This document shows positions 9,643 through 17,634 of a DNA stretch of 64,000 nucleotides, piece after piece (the first letter of the stretch is position 1; every line of letters starts with the position of its first letter). This stretch comes from Streptomyces albospinus (GTDB taxonomy: Bacteria; Actinomycetota; Actinomycetes; Streptomycetales; Streptomycetaceae). The DNA is taken from positions 100,553-164,552 of the forward strand of contig NZ_BMRP01000004.1 of assembly GCF_014648695.1 (NCBI RefSeq), written 5' to 3'. The position numbers and the translations under genes are program-made. The notes below the pieces were generated by a model. That model ran no database searches. It was not told the origin of the DNA and worked only from the letters and a program-made list of their open reading frames with translations.

Positions 9643-9648
9643 GCACTA

Positions 9649-9876
9649 CTAGCCCTTCTTCTGTTTGTACAGTTCGAGGTCCCTGTTCACGAACAGATGC
9701 ACGTAGCCGCAGTTCCAGCAGATCAGGCCGGTTGCCGACTCGTTCGCCCAACCCAAGCTCATGAACTCCAGGCCGGAGCTGTTGAGCTTCACCTCACGGT
9801 CCCTGAACAGGTCCCCCTGACAGAAGTTGCACTTGATCCACACGCCCCCGAGAGCCGCGCGAACAGGTTTGGCCAT
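9649..9876 (-). CDS. Small zinc-ribbon protein
   Basis: The product has 75 residues. Two Cys pairs, CNFC and CWNCG, are spaced about 40 residues apart and form a zinc-ribbon. The pattern GLEFMSLGWANESATGLICWNCGYVHLFV resembles a widespread family of small zinc-ribbon proteins of unknown function. ATG 9876 has AAGGTGGAG upstream. The gene is intact although it lies between two broken IS elements. Confidence 0.65.
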   Translation of the reverse strand: MAKPVRAALGGVWIKCNFCQGDLFRDREVKLNSSGLEFMSLGWANESATGLICWNCGYVHLFVNRDLELYKQKKG

Positions 9877-10329
9877 GACTCCACCTTTCCTATGAGCCGC
9901 CGGAGTGGCGCACCCATCTCGCACACAAGCTGCGTGGCAGGCAACATAATCAGGCCCCCGAACCGAGCCATGAGCCAGGGGGGGAGCCGCAGACGCCCTG
10001 CCACTGCATCAGCCCAGTGACTGCCCGACCACGAAGACGGCACTGGTGCGCCCTTGGAATCAGGCCATGCCTGCCCGGCGCGGGGAGTCGCGGCGACCGA
10101 CGAGGCGGCGACCATGTCGGCAACCTCTGCAACCGCACCATGCTGGGCAAGGGCGGACAGTTGGAACTCACCACGGAACTCCGTCAGAGCATGTTCGGTT
10201 CCTTCACCCGGCTGGGGCGGCCGAAGAGCACCAACGACACGTTCTGGCGGTTCACGGCCGCCTGCCGCTCGGCCATCGCACGCCTGGAGGCGGGACCGGA
10301 CCAGGTCATTCTCTGACACCCGGGGATAC
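9877..10329. other. No clear gene; one unrecognised open frame
   Basis: On the + strand a frame ending at 10316 (LTTELRQSMFGSFTRLGRPKS..FWRFTAACRSAIARLEAG) has some coding character but no start with a ribosome binding site and no match I know. It may be a fragment. Nothing else is supported. Confidence 0.25.
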
Positions 10330-10860
10330 GCCTGTCCCTGAAGGCAAGCGCGGCTCGCGGCAGGGGTGCGACGACATGCTGTGCGACGCGGACGGCGACG
10401 CCGCCACCGCCTCGGTGACAAAGCGCGGGGCGCCGCGTCCATCGGCGGACTTGCCCTGCCGCAACCGCACAGCAGCGACGACCGGGTGCGAGGTCGGAGT
10501 GCAGACCGCGGCCAGCAGCGGGTGCAGGGTGCGAACTCCCTTGAACCGGCCGACCTGAGCGCCCTGTTCGGTTCTGCCGAACACCCGCTTGTGGGTGGAA
10601 TCGATGTCGATGAACGCGACTCGCGACCTGGTCGGCATCCGGCAGCAGCGGAGTATGCGCCGCCAGGCCGGCCAGGAACCTGCGGTGGACCGCGTGCAGT
10701 TGCAGGACATGGCCACGGGGGAACGAGCGCAGGCACGTGCCCAGAGTTGATGGCGCCCGTACCCCATGGAATGGCCACCGGCATCGCGCCGTGCCGCAGC
10801 CGGTGGGCATCCTCGATACTGTCCGCCCCGGCGCACCCGGGGCCCCGGTCACGCAAATGC
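10330..10860 (-). pseudogene. IS1380-family transposase fragment spread over three frames
   Basis: Reading leftward, one frame gives CAGADSIEDAHRLRHGAM, the next FHGVRAPSTLGTCLRSF..GHVLQLHAV, and the third VAFIDIDSTHKRVFGRTEQGA and HPVVAAVRLRQGKS. In order these are consecutive blocks of the N-terminal half of an IS1380-type transposase. At least two frameshifts separate them and the C-terminal half is absent. It is a dead remnant. Confidence 0.75.
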
Positions 10861-10919
10861 CGCGCATACGCCGTGACCGGGGCCCCAGGATCAGCTACCG
10901 CGGAAGGTGCCGACCGCCG

Positions 10920-11144
10920 CTAGTTCCGGTACCGGAACACGATCCGGCCGCGCGTCAGGTCGTACGGCGGGAGTTCCACCAGCACCCGGTCTTCCAGGTA
11001 GATCTTGATGTAGTTCTTGCGGATCTTCCCGCTGATGTGCGCGAGCACCTGGTGGCCGTTCTCCAGCTCCACGGTGAACATGGCGCTGCGCAGGCACTCG
11101 ACGACCTTGCCCTCGACTTCGATGACGTTCTTGTTCTTCTTCAT
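10920..11144 (-). CDS. infA: Translation initiation factor IF-1, extra-operonic copy
   Basis: The product has 74 residues and shows the full S1-like OB fold of IF-1: [49 protein letters not shown]-1 binds the ribosomal A site during initiation. The usual streptomycete infA lies in the ribosomal-protein region; here no ribosomal genes are nearby. The Lys/Asn-rich start MKKNKNV and CLRSAM differ from what I recall of the housekeeping copy. ATG 11144 overlaps the stop of the upstream acetyltransferase (ATGA), implying coupled translation. It is likely a second, specialised IF-1. Confidence 0.9.
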   Translation of the reverse strand: MKKNKNVIEVEGKVVECLRSAMFTVELENGHQVLAHISGKIRKNYIKIYLEDRVLVELPPYDLTRGRIVFRYRN

Positions 11145-11935
11145 CGCACCAGCTCCAGGTTGCTGCTCATCGGCCGGGCGCCGATGCCCTCGAACAGCGC
11201 CGAGGCTGCTTGGTTGGACTCGTGGACTTCGGTCCAGGCCGCGGCGAACCCGGAGCGGTGCAGCGTCCCCAGCGCGTGGGCCAGCAGCGCCCGCGCGATG
11301 CCGCGGCGCTGCTCGCCGGCCCGGACCGCGACCAGCCCGATGCGCGGCCGGTTCACCGTCACCACCCGGATCAGACCCAGGTAGCGATCCGGCGCCGCGG
11401 CCACCGCGTACTTCGACGGGTCGACGATGGTGTCGCCTTCGGGGCGGGGAATCACCTCCGCGGGCATCGACTGCCACCACCCGACGGTCGCCTCGACTTC
11501 GTCACGGATCGCGCGGTCCGCCGCCCGCAGCAGACTCTCGTCCGCCTGTCCGGCGGGCACGATCGTCACGCCCGCAGGCGGCAGGACTTCTTCGAGCCCT
11601 GTGACCCGCGGGTCGGTCGGGACGGCGTACTCCCACTCGCGGCGCCGGATCGTGAAACCGGCCCGGAGCCAGCCGTCCGTCAGCTCGACGTCGGCTTCGT
11701 CGACCACCGTGTACAGCGGCGCCGGCAGTTCCGCCAGCATCGCCTCGGCGAGCCGGTCGAAGGTGGCGTCGTGCCAGGCGTCGATGCTGACGAACAAGCG
11801 TCCGTCGGGCCGGTGCTCCGCATACCCGCAGCCGACCACCAGGTCGTCATCCAGTGCATGCCATTGCCTGTCCGCGACGCGCGTGATCATCACCGCGTTC
11901 TCGCTCAGGCCAGATGTGAAAGGCTTCGTGTTCAT
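11141..11935 (-). CDS. GNAT-family acetyltransferase
   Basis: The product has 264 residues. The C-terminal half has the GNAT acetyl-CoA motif ([19 protein letters not shown]) and the following [17 protein letters not shown] block. The N-terminal half (residues 1-130) is a second, diverged alpha/beta domain, as in double-GNAT or mycothiol-synthase-like proteins. ATG 11935 has AAGGAG upstream. Its stop overlaps the start of infA, so the two are made together. The substrate is unknown; a ribosomal or antibiotic target would fit the IF-1 partner but is only inference. Confidence 0.8.
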   Translation of the reverse strand: MNTKPFTSGLSENAVMITRVADRQWHALDDDLVVGCGYAEHRPDGRLFVSIDAWHDATFDRLAEAMLAELPAPLYTVVDEADVELTDGWLRAGFTIRRREWEYAVPTDPRVTGLEEVLPPAGVTIVPAGQADESLLRAADRAIRDEVEATVGWWQSMPAEVIPRPEGDTIVDPSKYAVAAAPDRYLGLIRVVTVNRPRIGLVAVRAGEQRRGIARALLAHALGTLHRSGFAAAWTEVHESNQAASALFEGIGARPMSSNLELVR

Positions 11936-12139
11936 CGGAGTCTCCTTCCAGGAGTGCCTCGATCTCAGGCGCTCCTGGCGACACCGAACGTCAGCCGCCG
12001 GACCGTGACGGGTTGAGGGAGCACCCATGGGTAACTGTGTTCACGGGGCTCACCTCCTACGACGACTTCACGATCCACCACGAAAGTAGCAGCGGGACGC
12101 CGCCTCGCTCAAACCCTTTTCCATGAGCTCGTATCGCGA

Positions 12140-12870
12140 TCACGATCCGGTCGTCTTGAGGCGCCTCCAGCAGGTGATGCTGCAAGCCAACGAGAGGAAG
12201 GAGCCGTGGAGTTCGATACGTCATTCCCAGCGGACCGCGAGGCGTTTGAACCGGTGGAGCAGGACGAAGGCATGCTCGTGCTCGACGACGAATGGGGTCT
12301 CCCCTGCTAGAGCGAAGCCGAGAGCTTGGGGATGGAGCTTGCCCAGGCCCTTGATGTTCGGGGTGTCCTTGCGGGAGATCACCGCCTGGATGCGGCGGCG
12401 TCGCAGCTCACCGCGCACAGCCTTCGAGGCGTACGCCTTGTCGCCCAGGAGGCACTCCGGCCGCCGTCGGGGCCGGCCGGGTCGTCCGGCGACGGGCGGG
12501 ATGCCGTCGACGAGGTCGAGGTTCGAGGGTCCGGGTGATGTCGTTGGCGTTGGCGGCGGTCGTGATGACGCGCAGCGGGGTGCCCTTGCCGTCGCAGATC
12601 AGGTGATGCTTGCTGCCCGTCTTCCGCCGGTCGACCGGTGACGGACCAGTCGCGGCTCCCTCTCTTTCGCGCGCACGGCGCGGACAGCGGAGCCGTCCAC
12701 GCACGCGCGGGTCCAGTCGAGTTCGCTGGCCGCGTTGGGCTCGGCGAGCAGGATCCGGTGCAACCGCTCGAAGACTCCGGCCCGCTGCCAGCGGTCCAGG
12801 CACCGCGAGCAGGTCTGCCCGGACCCGAACTCCAGCTCCAGCGGGAAGAGTTGCCAGGCGATGTCCTCCT
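12140..12870 (-). pseudogene. IS5-family transposase, degenerate
   Basis: Leftward blocks in changing frames give FGSGQTCSRCLDRWQRAGVF, LDWTRACVDGSAVRA, VDRRKTGSKHHLICDGKGT, PECLLGDKAYASKAVRGEL, ISRKDTPNIKGLGKL, FVLLHRFKRLAVRWE, then a TGA and FLSLACSITCWRRLKTTGS. This covers most of an IS5-type DDE transposase with several frameshifts and an internal stop. A short inserted stretch (ALAGETPFVVEHEH) replaces the usual VVEQTFA region. Its 5' end runs into the frame of the neighbouring truncated gene. Confidence 0.8.
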
Positions 12871-13162
12871 GGAATGCCAGCCTGTTGAGCCTGTCCAGGA
12901 CATCGTCGAGTGTCACCTGCGTGCCCTCAAGAGTGTCGCCCGCAGCCATCACCTGCTGGTAGAAGCTTTTACCCGCGAGGGGAAGATACTCGACCGACAG
13001 GCGGATGTCGCCCTTATCGCCGGCGACCTCGCTATCGATGATCACGGTGTTCTGGAAGTTGTCGTTGTCCAGCTCGATCTTGACGTCGTTCTTCAGGAAG
13101 TCGATGCTTCCGAAGACGTCCTTGAACTCCATAGGACGCGTATCGAACCGCAACACCGCCAT
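12871..13162 (-). pseudogene. Unknown protein, 3' end replaced by IS5 sequence
   Basis: From ATG 13162 (AGGTG upstream) the frame reads MAVLRFDTRPMEFKDVFGS, then DNDNFQNTVIIDSEVAGDKG and LAGKSFYQQVMAAGD, clearly protein-like and acidic. It then passes without a stop into IS5 transposase sequence around EDIAWQLFPLELEFGSG. The original C-terminus is therefore lost or replaced. ATG 13132 is an alternative start. I do not recognise the family. The lower GC of this part suggests acquired DNA. Confidence 0.5.
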
Positions 13163-13574
13163 CGCACACCTGCAGTTCCCGAACGAGACAGCGCCCGGGC
13201 GAACGGGGGACGGCAAGCGCACCCCCACACCCCACGGCCACGTCTGCCGCAGCTGACGTCGGACATGTCATTACCTCCAGGCAAGCACCGCCGACAGCCC
13301 GCCGCAACTTGCGGCACCGACACGTAGGTCAGACTTTTCATGGTCATGGTGCGACCATCTCCTTCCCCTGGCCACATTCGATGAAGTCGACGTTCCGTGG
13401 GACGATTTTGACTACAGCGATCCGGTGGCGAGCGGACCAGATCTGAGGAGAAGGTCTGCGGGTCCTGGCAAGTGCCTGACCGTGGCTGATATGTGCCGAT
13501 GCAGCGAATCAGGAGTTCGCCGCACTCCGCGGTGAAGCGAGCCCCCGGAATGCCGCGCATCTCGCCGTGCTTGC

Positions 13575-13645
13575 TGAAGCGCGGCGACCACTGCTCATCC
13601 GACAAGTCACTCGGGTACGGATTGCGTTCACTCACCTCGCCGCAC
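13575..13645 (-). pseudogene. IS5-type transposase N-terminal scrap
   Basis: The leftward frame GEVSERNPYPSDLSDEQWS is the typical first block of a streptomycete IS5-family transposase. Nothing else of the element follows in frame. Confidence 0.6.
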
Positions 13646-13716
13646 CACCGGACCACCGGCCGCGGACAGTAGATTCCGTCCGCACCCACACACGGCCGGT
13701 GGATCCAGATTTCGGC

Positions 13717-14553
13717 TCAGGCGGCGACATTGAACCCGTGCCGGCTGCCGAGCGCGGTGAGGGTGGACTCGCCAGGAATGCCGTCGGCGTTGGCTCCGGT
13801 GAGCCCCTGGCTGCGCTGGAAAGCCGCGTAGGCGGCGATGATACGGGACCCGAAAGACCCGTCATCGCCGAACGCCGGCTCCAGCAGCCCCTCTTCGACC
13901 AGGGCCGCCTCCACGGGTCTGACGTCCGCCGGGAACGTGGTGTGCCCCTGGGCGGCGTCCGGGTCGGTGTGTGCGGCAGCGACGACATGGGAGAGGCTGA
14001 CCCTGATACCGGTAGGTGGGGGCGTGGATGGGGCACCGGGTCGTGGAGCGCCCTTCTTCACCCACGCTTCGAGCGGGTCGCCGGGGCATAGGGTGGGGAA
14101 GCCGTCACGGTGGCCTTTGATCTCCGCTCCGGCGCCGCCCTGCTCTTGCAGGAGTTCGATGGCGTCACGGATACCGTCTAGATGAGCATTGGTCGGCTGG
14201 GTGAGGCCGGAATTGCCCACCATGCCGCACACCGAGTAGTGGTTCAGGTTGAGCTGGTGGTTGCCATTCGCAGCTTGTAGTTTGTGCAGGCCACGCCCCT
14301 CGAAGACAGAGCCGTGCGGACAGACCACGTAGCTGTAGGCGATGTCGGAGTAGTTCTCCTTGCGGTTCGCCAGATGATCAGCCTGGATGGTCCGCACCCG
14401 GCCGGCACACTTGGGGTGGTTCTCCGGCTTGGCGAGATCGGCCGGGACGGCAGCACCCTCATAGTGGACCTTCACGCCCCGGGTGGACGCGATCTGCACG
14501 AGGGGCGAGCGGGGCGGCTTGGCCCCCCACTCGGCACGAGTGACGAGGTGCAT
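13717..14553 (-). CDS. N-acetylmuramoyl-L-alanine amidase (PGRP/amidase_2) with peptidoglycan-binding domain
   Basis: The product has 278 residues and starts MHLVTRAEWGAKPPRSP, the usual first block of PGRP-type amidases. Zinc ligands fit VHYEG (His), GHRDG (His) and the Cys in TLCPGD. The C-terminal 80 residues (EAALVEEGLLEPAFGDDGSFGSRI..ADGIPGESTLTALGSRHGF) are a peptidoglycan-binding type 1 domain. There is no signal peptide, as in phage endolysins or proteins exported by other means. ATG 14553 follows AAGGGAG. It cleaves the bond between muramic acid and the stem peptide. The surrounding IS debris suggests a mobile-element origin. Confidence 0.85.
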   Translation of the reverse strand: MHLVTRAEWGAKPPRSPLVQIASTRGVKVHYEGAAVPADLAKPENHPKCAGRVRTIQADHLANRKENYSDIAYSYVVCPHGSVFEGRGLHKLQAANGNHQLNLNHYSVCGMVGNSGLTQPTNAHLDGIRDAIELLQEQGGAGAEIKGHRDGFPTLCPGDPLEAWVKKGAPRPGAPSTPPPTGIRVSLSHVVAAAHTDPDAAQGHTTFPADVRPVEAALVEEGLLEPAFGDDGSFGSRIIAAYAAFQRSQGLTGANADGIPGESTLTALGSRHGFNVAA

Positions 14554-15088
14554 TCCGCACTCCCTTGCGAGTTGTGGGTCGACGCCGTCGCATAGCGGCA
14601 CGAGTCCGTGGGCTGAGCTTGCGAGAACACGTCGGCAGCGAACGACGAATCGAGTCGGCTTGTCTGCCCGGCCTGCGGTTCAAGAGGCTCGTCGGTTCTC
14701 GACCGACGGTCGATCAGGCTGACCGTCACGGGTCTCGTGAAGGGACGAGTGTGTTCCTCCTGGGCTCAGAGGCTGGGGTGCAGTCACGGACGGAAGGTGC
14801 GCCGTGTTGGGCACCTTTGCCTTACCGATACGCGAGTGCATAGGACGTCACCAAAGTCGGGTCGGTGAAGGCGCAAGTAACTACGATCCCCGGGGGCCTT
14901 GCGCATCTCACCGCAGACGCGTGTGCGATGTTCGCGACTTTGCTGGCGCATAGCACGTATGTAGCGTCTTTATCAGGGTGCATCTGCACGCTCGGGGAAG
15001 TCAAGCAATGCGGGCGGCGGCTGAAAGTCGCCCCGATGTCTTTCTGTGCAGAGCCCTGGAGGATCACCGAAACGCAATCATGATTCTG
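14554..15088. other. Non-coding, AT-richer stretch
   Basis: I see no gene with a start signal and coding bias on either strand. The GC content is lower than in flanking genes, in keeping with foreign or decayed DNA. It includes the upstream region of the amidase gene. Confidence 0.4.
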
Positions 15089-15142
15089 CCGAGAGGGCCG
15101 AGAGGGCCGAGAGGGCCGAGAGGGCCGAGAGGGCCGAGAGGG
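15089..15142. repeat. 9-bp tandem repeat, six perfect units
   Basis: CCGAGAGGG is repeated six times without error. It lies directly before an ISL3-type transposase remnant and is not inside a supported gene. Perfect copies suggest recent expansion by slippage. Confidence 0.9.
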
Positions 15143-15149
15143 CAGCGGA

Positions 15150-15283
15150 CACGTGTCCGCGGACAGCGTTCGTCGAGCAGATCAGCGGGCTCACATTCCG
15201 CCATGGCCGGCGAAGTGCCGGTCGGCAGACCGTGTTGCAGCGACTGGCCCTGATGCCGGCCAGCCGGGCGGATGCCCGCTAGC
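15150..15283 (+). pseudogene. ISL3-family transposase, N-terminal remnant
   Basis: The frame CPRTAFVEQISGLTFRHGRRS..LQRLALMPASRADAR resembles the zinc-finger end and the following EQ.PGLT.RH.RR block of ISL3 transposases. It stops at TAG 15281-15283. Only this block is present. Confidence 0.5.
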
Positions 15284-15852
15284 TGTTCGACGGCGGCCAC
15301 GCGGAACAGATCCTCCGCGACTACGCCCGCCAGGACAACGACAACGAACACCGGCCCACCAGCGCCGAAACCGGCACACTTCGGACGACGACCCTGCCGT
15401 CGTCTTCTCTGGCGAGACCGAAGCCGACCACAACGAGCGGGCGAAGCCCCCCTCGCGGTCGATTCGTGGAGGCGGGAGAAGCGGCGGACGCGGTGCTCTT
15501 CCTGGATCTTCGCCCGACGGTTCGCAGGCCGGCCCACAACAGGGCCTAGCCCTCCGTTTGCCCCGGTGCTGACCCGGCCATACGGTCGAAGTAACTGATC
15601 TCTCCGCCTCGCGAATCCGCCCTCGCTCTCCACGGAGGCGCGGTGAAGAGGACTCTGATCGGCTATCTGTATATGCGTCAACAAGGGGGCGCTCATAGCC
15701 GGGATGGCAGCCTTATCCGCAAGCGCAGGCATCACATTCCGGCAATACAACCACCCGGGCCGGGGATTCCGGCCCACACCCCATCCTCGATCCGACAGCG
15801 TAACGAACCATGGCGACATGGCTCCTGATCGGAAAGCCAGAAGGCGTAGGGA
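15284..15852. other. Decayed region, no gene supported
   Basis: Open frames on both strands lack start signals and family motifs. The right end (15600-15850) is the upstream region of the transglycosylase-like gene. Confidence 0.35.
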
Positions 15853-16461
15853 ATGACAATGAACCTGACCGAGCTGCGAGCCCTGGCCACACAGGTGGGG
15901 TTCACCGGCAGCGACATCAACATCGCGGCAGCCGTCGCCATGGCGGAGTCCCGCGGCGACCCGGGCATCGTCGGGGACGAGGGCCTGGCCGACAACAAGT
16001 GGGGGCCGTCCTTTGGTCTCTTCCAGATACGCTCCCTCAGGCACCCAGAGCAGTTCTCCCCGCCGGACTCGCTCAGGATTGCCGGAAAGCTCAAGGACCC
16101 GGTCTACAACGCCAAGACAGCAAAGGCCATCAAGGACGCACACGGCTGGAGCCGATGGTCCACGTTCACGAACGGGGCCTACCGCCAGTTCATGGATGGC
16201 GGCACCGGAAAGTTCGAGCCCTTCCCTGGTGCTTCGTTCTTCCACACCGGAAAGAAATCGCCGGTCATCACCGCGATGCACGACAGGCTTGTCGCTGAAG
16301 GATGCAATCGGTACGAGTCCAGCCGTGACACCGACGTGTGGGGCACGGGCGATGTGAAGTCCTACACCGCCTGGCAGCGGAAGCTCCACTTCTCAGACAA
16401 CGAGTCCGACGGCATCCCCGGCAAGTCCAGTTGGGACATGCTGCACGTCCCCCACGTCTGA
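15853..16461 (+). CDS. Lytic transglycosylase-like protein with peptidoglycan-binding domain
   Basis: The product has 202 residues. The N-terminal 140 residues fit a lysozyme-like transglycosylase domain: INIAAAVAMAESRGD carries the catalytic Glu at residue 32, followed by GPSFGLFQIRS. Residues 155-200 (WGTGDVKSYTAWQRKLHFSDN..DGIPGKSSWDML) are a peptidoglycan-binding domain. There is no signal peptide. ATG 15853 follows GTAGGGA. The domain layout, lack of a signal and nearness to the amidase at 13717-14553 suggest a phage- or element-derived pair that cuts glycan and peptide links. Confidence 0.8.
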   Translation: MTMNLTELRALATQVGFTGSDINIAAAVAMAESRGDPGIVGDEGLADNKWGPSFGLFQIRSLRHPEQFSPPDSLRIAGKLKDPVYNAKTAKAIKDAHGWSRWSTFTNGAYRQFMDGGTGKFEPFPGASFFHTGKKSPVITAMHDRLVAEGCNRYESSRDTDVWGTGDVKSYTAWQRKLHFSDNESDGIPGKSSWDMLHVPHV

Positions 16462-16950
16462 AGGCCCCTGCCGGAAGAGCCGGTGCGGGCGTCCTTGTGC
16501 GACTCCGCTCGTAGGAGGCGTGTACCAGGCCCACGGTAGGTACGGGAGCAACGGCGGCCTGACAACCACTGGCGGCTCCACCACCCGATGCGACACCGGC
16601 CCGAAGGACGGTTCGCCATCGGCGACGCGGTCTGCATACTCAACCCGTCTACGGCCACGGCATGACCGTCGCCGCACGGGAAGCCACAGCCCGGAACCGC
16701 CTGCCGGCTCCCGAGGCGCGCGGTCACCTGCCAGCAATGCTCGGCCGCACCTTCCGACGAACCATCCCCGCCGCGATCCGAACTCCCGGGTGCCCCCGCG
16801 ATCTGTGACTGGAGAACCGTAAGAAGTCCCACCGTCCCGGATCGCAGAGCAACCGCGTGTTCATGTCCAGGCTCTGGAGCAGCAATTGATCGGTGGATCG
16901 AGGCTTAGAGTCGGGAGGCCCGGACGAACCCCGAACCCGCTGGAGGCGGC
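16462..16950. other. Intergenic region with no recognisable gene
   Basis: Frames on both strands are short and without ribosome binding sites. The region just before 16951 must contain the promoter of the ABC exporter operon, but I see no clear -35/-10 pair. Confidence 0.4.
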
Positions 16951-17634
16951 ATGGCTCTGCTCCACCTGCGCAAGATCAGCCGCGACTACGGCGAGCGCAA
17001 GGCACTGCACCCCATCGACCTGGAGTTGGAAGCGGGCGGCTGCATCGCGTTGTTCGGACACAACGGCTCCGGCAAGTCCACGCTGCTGCGCATCGCCAGC
17101 GGCCGTGATGCGCCGACCAGCGGTACGGCGCTCTTCGCGGGGCGTAAGGCGGACGAGGACGATCCGGTGGTGAGGGCACGGGTCGCGGTGGTCGGCGACA
17201 TGGCCGCCTGCTATCCGGACCTCACCGTCCGCGAGCACCTGGAGCTGGTGGCCGTCGCGCACGCCGTGGACGGCGTCTCGGCGTGGGTCGACCAGGTGCT
17301 CGCCGACCGGCGGCTGTCCGATCACGCGGGCGCGCTGCCCGGTTCGCTGTCCTCCGGGCAGTTGCAGTCGCTGCTGCTGGCGTCCGCGCTGGTGCGCCCC
17401 CGGGACCTGCTCGTGCTCGACGAGCCGGAGCAGCGGCTCGACCCGGACGCCCGCAAACGCCTTGCAGAGCTGCTGATCGCGGAGAAGGAGGACGGTGTGG
17501 CGGTGCTGCTCGCCACCCATCAAGCGGAGTTGGCCGAGGCGGTCGCGGACGGGATGATCGCGCTGGAGGACGGCCGGGTGATCGCGCGTGGCACTCCGGC
17601 GGCGGTGCTGAAGAAGCTGGGCATGCGGGCATGA
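16951..17634 (+). CDS. ABC transporter ATP-binding protein
   Basis: The product has 227 residues, a single ATPase domain. Walker A (GHNGSGKST) is at residues 36-44, a signature variant LSSGQ near 132-136, Walker B (LLVLDEPE) after it, and ATH as H-loop. The signature has Ser for the usual first Gly. The stop overlaps the ATG of the next gene by four bases (ATGA), so it is coupled to the membrane partner 17631-19358. The substrate is unknown. Confidence 0.88.
   Translation: MALLHLRKISRDYGERKALHPIDLELEAGGCIALFGHNGSGKSTLLRIASGRDAPTSGTALFAGRKADEDDPVVRARVAVVGDMAACYPDLTVREHLELVAVAHAVDGVSAWVDQVLADRRLSDHAGALPGSLSSGQLQSLLLASALVRPRDLLVLDEPEQRLDPDARKRLAELLIAEKEDGVAVLLATHQAELAEAVADGMIALEDGRVIARGTPAAVLKKLGMRA

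Noticed and set aside
15089-15142. CRISPR-like array
   Set aside because: The units are 9 bp with no spacers, and no cas genes are in the window.
15064-16389. 441-codon minus-strand frame
   Set aside because: It is antisense to the transglycosylase-like gene and crosses repeats and an IS remnant without coding features.
13717-16461. Complete prophage or contractile injection system
   Set aside because: Only two wall-cutting enzymes are present; no tail, sheath, baseplate, capsid, terminase or integrase genes are seen.
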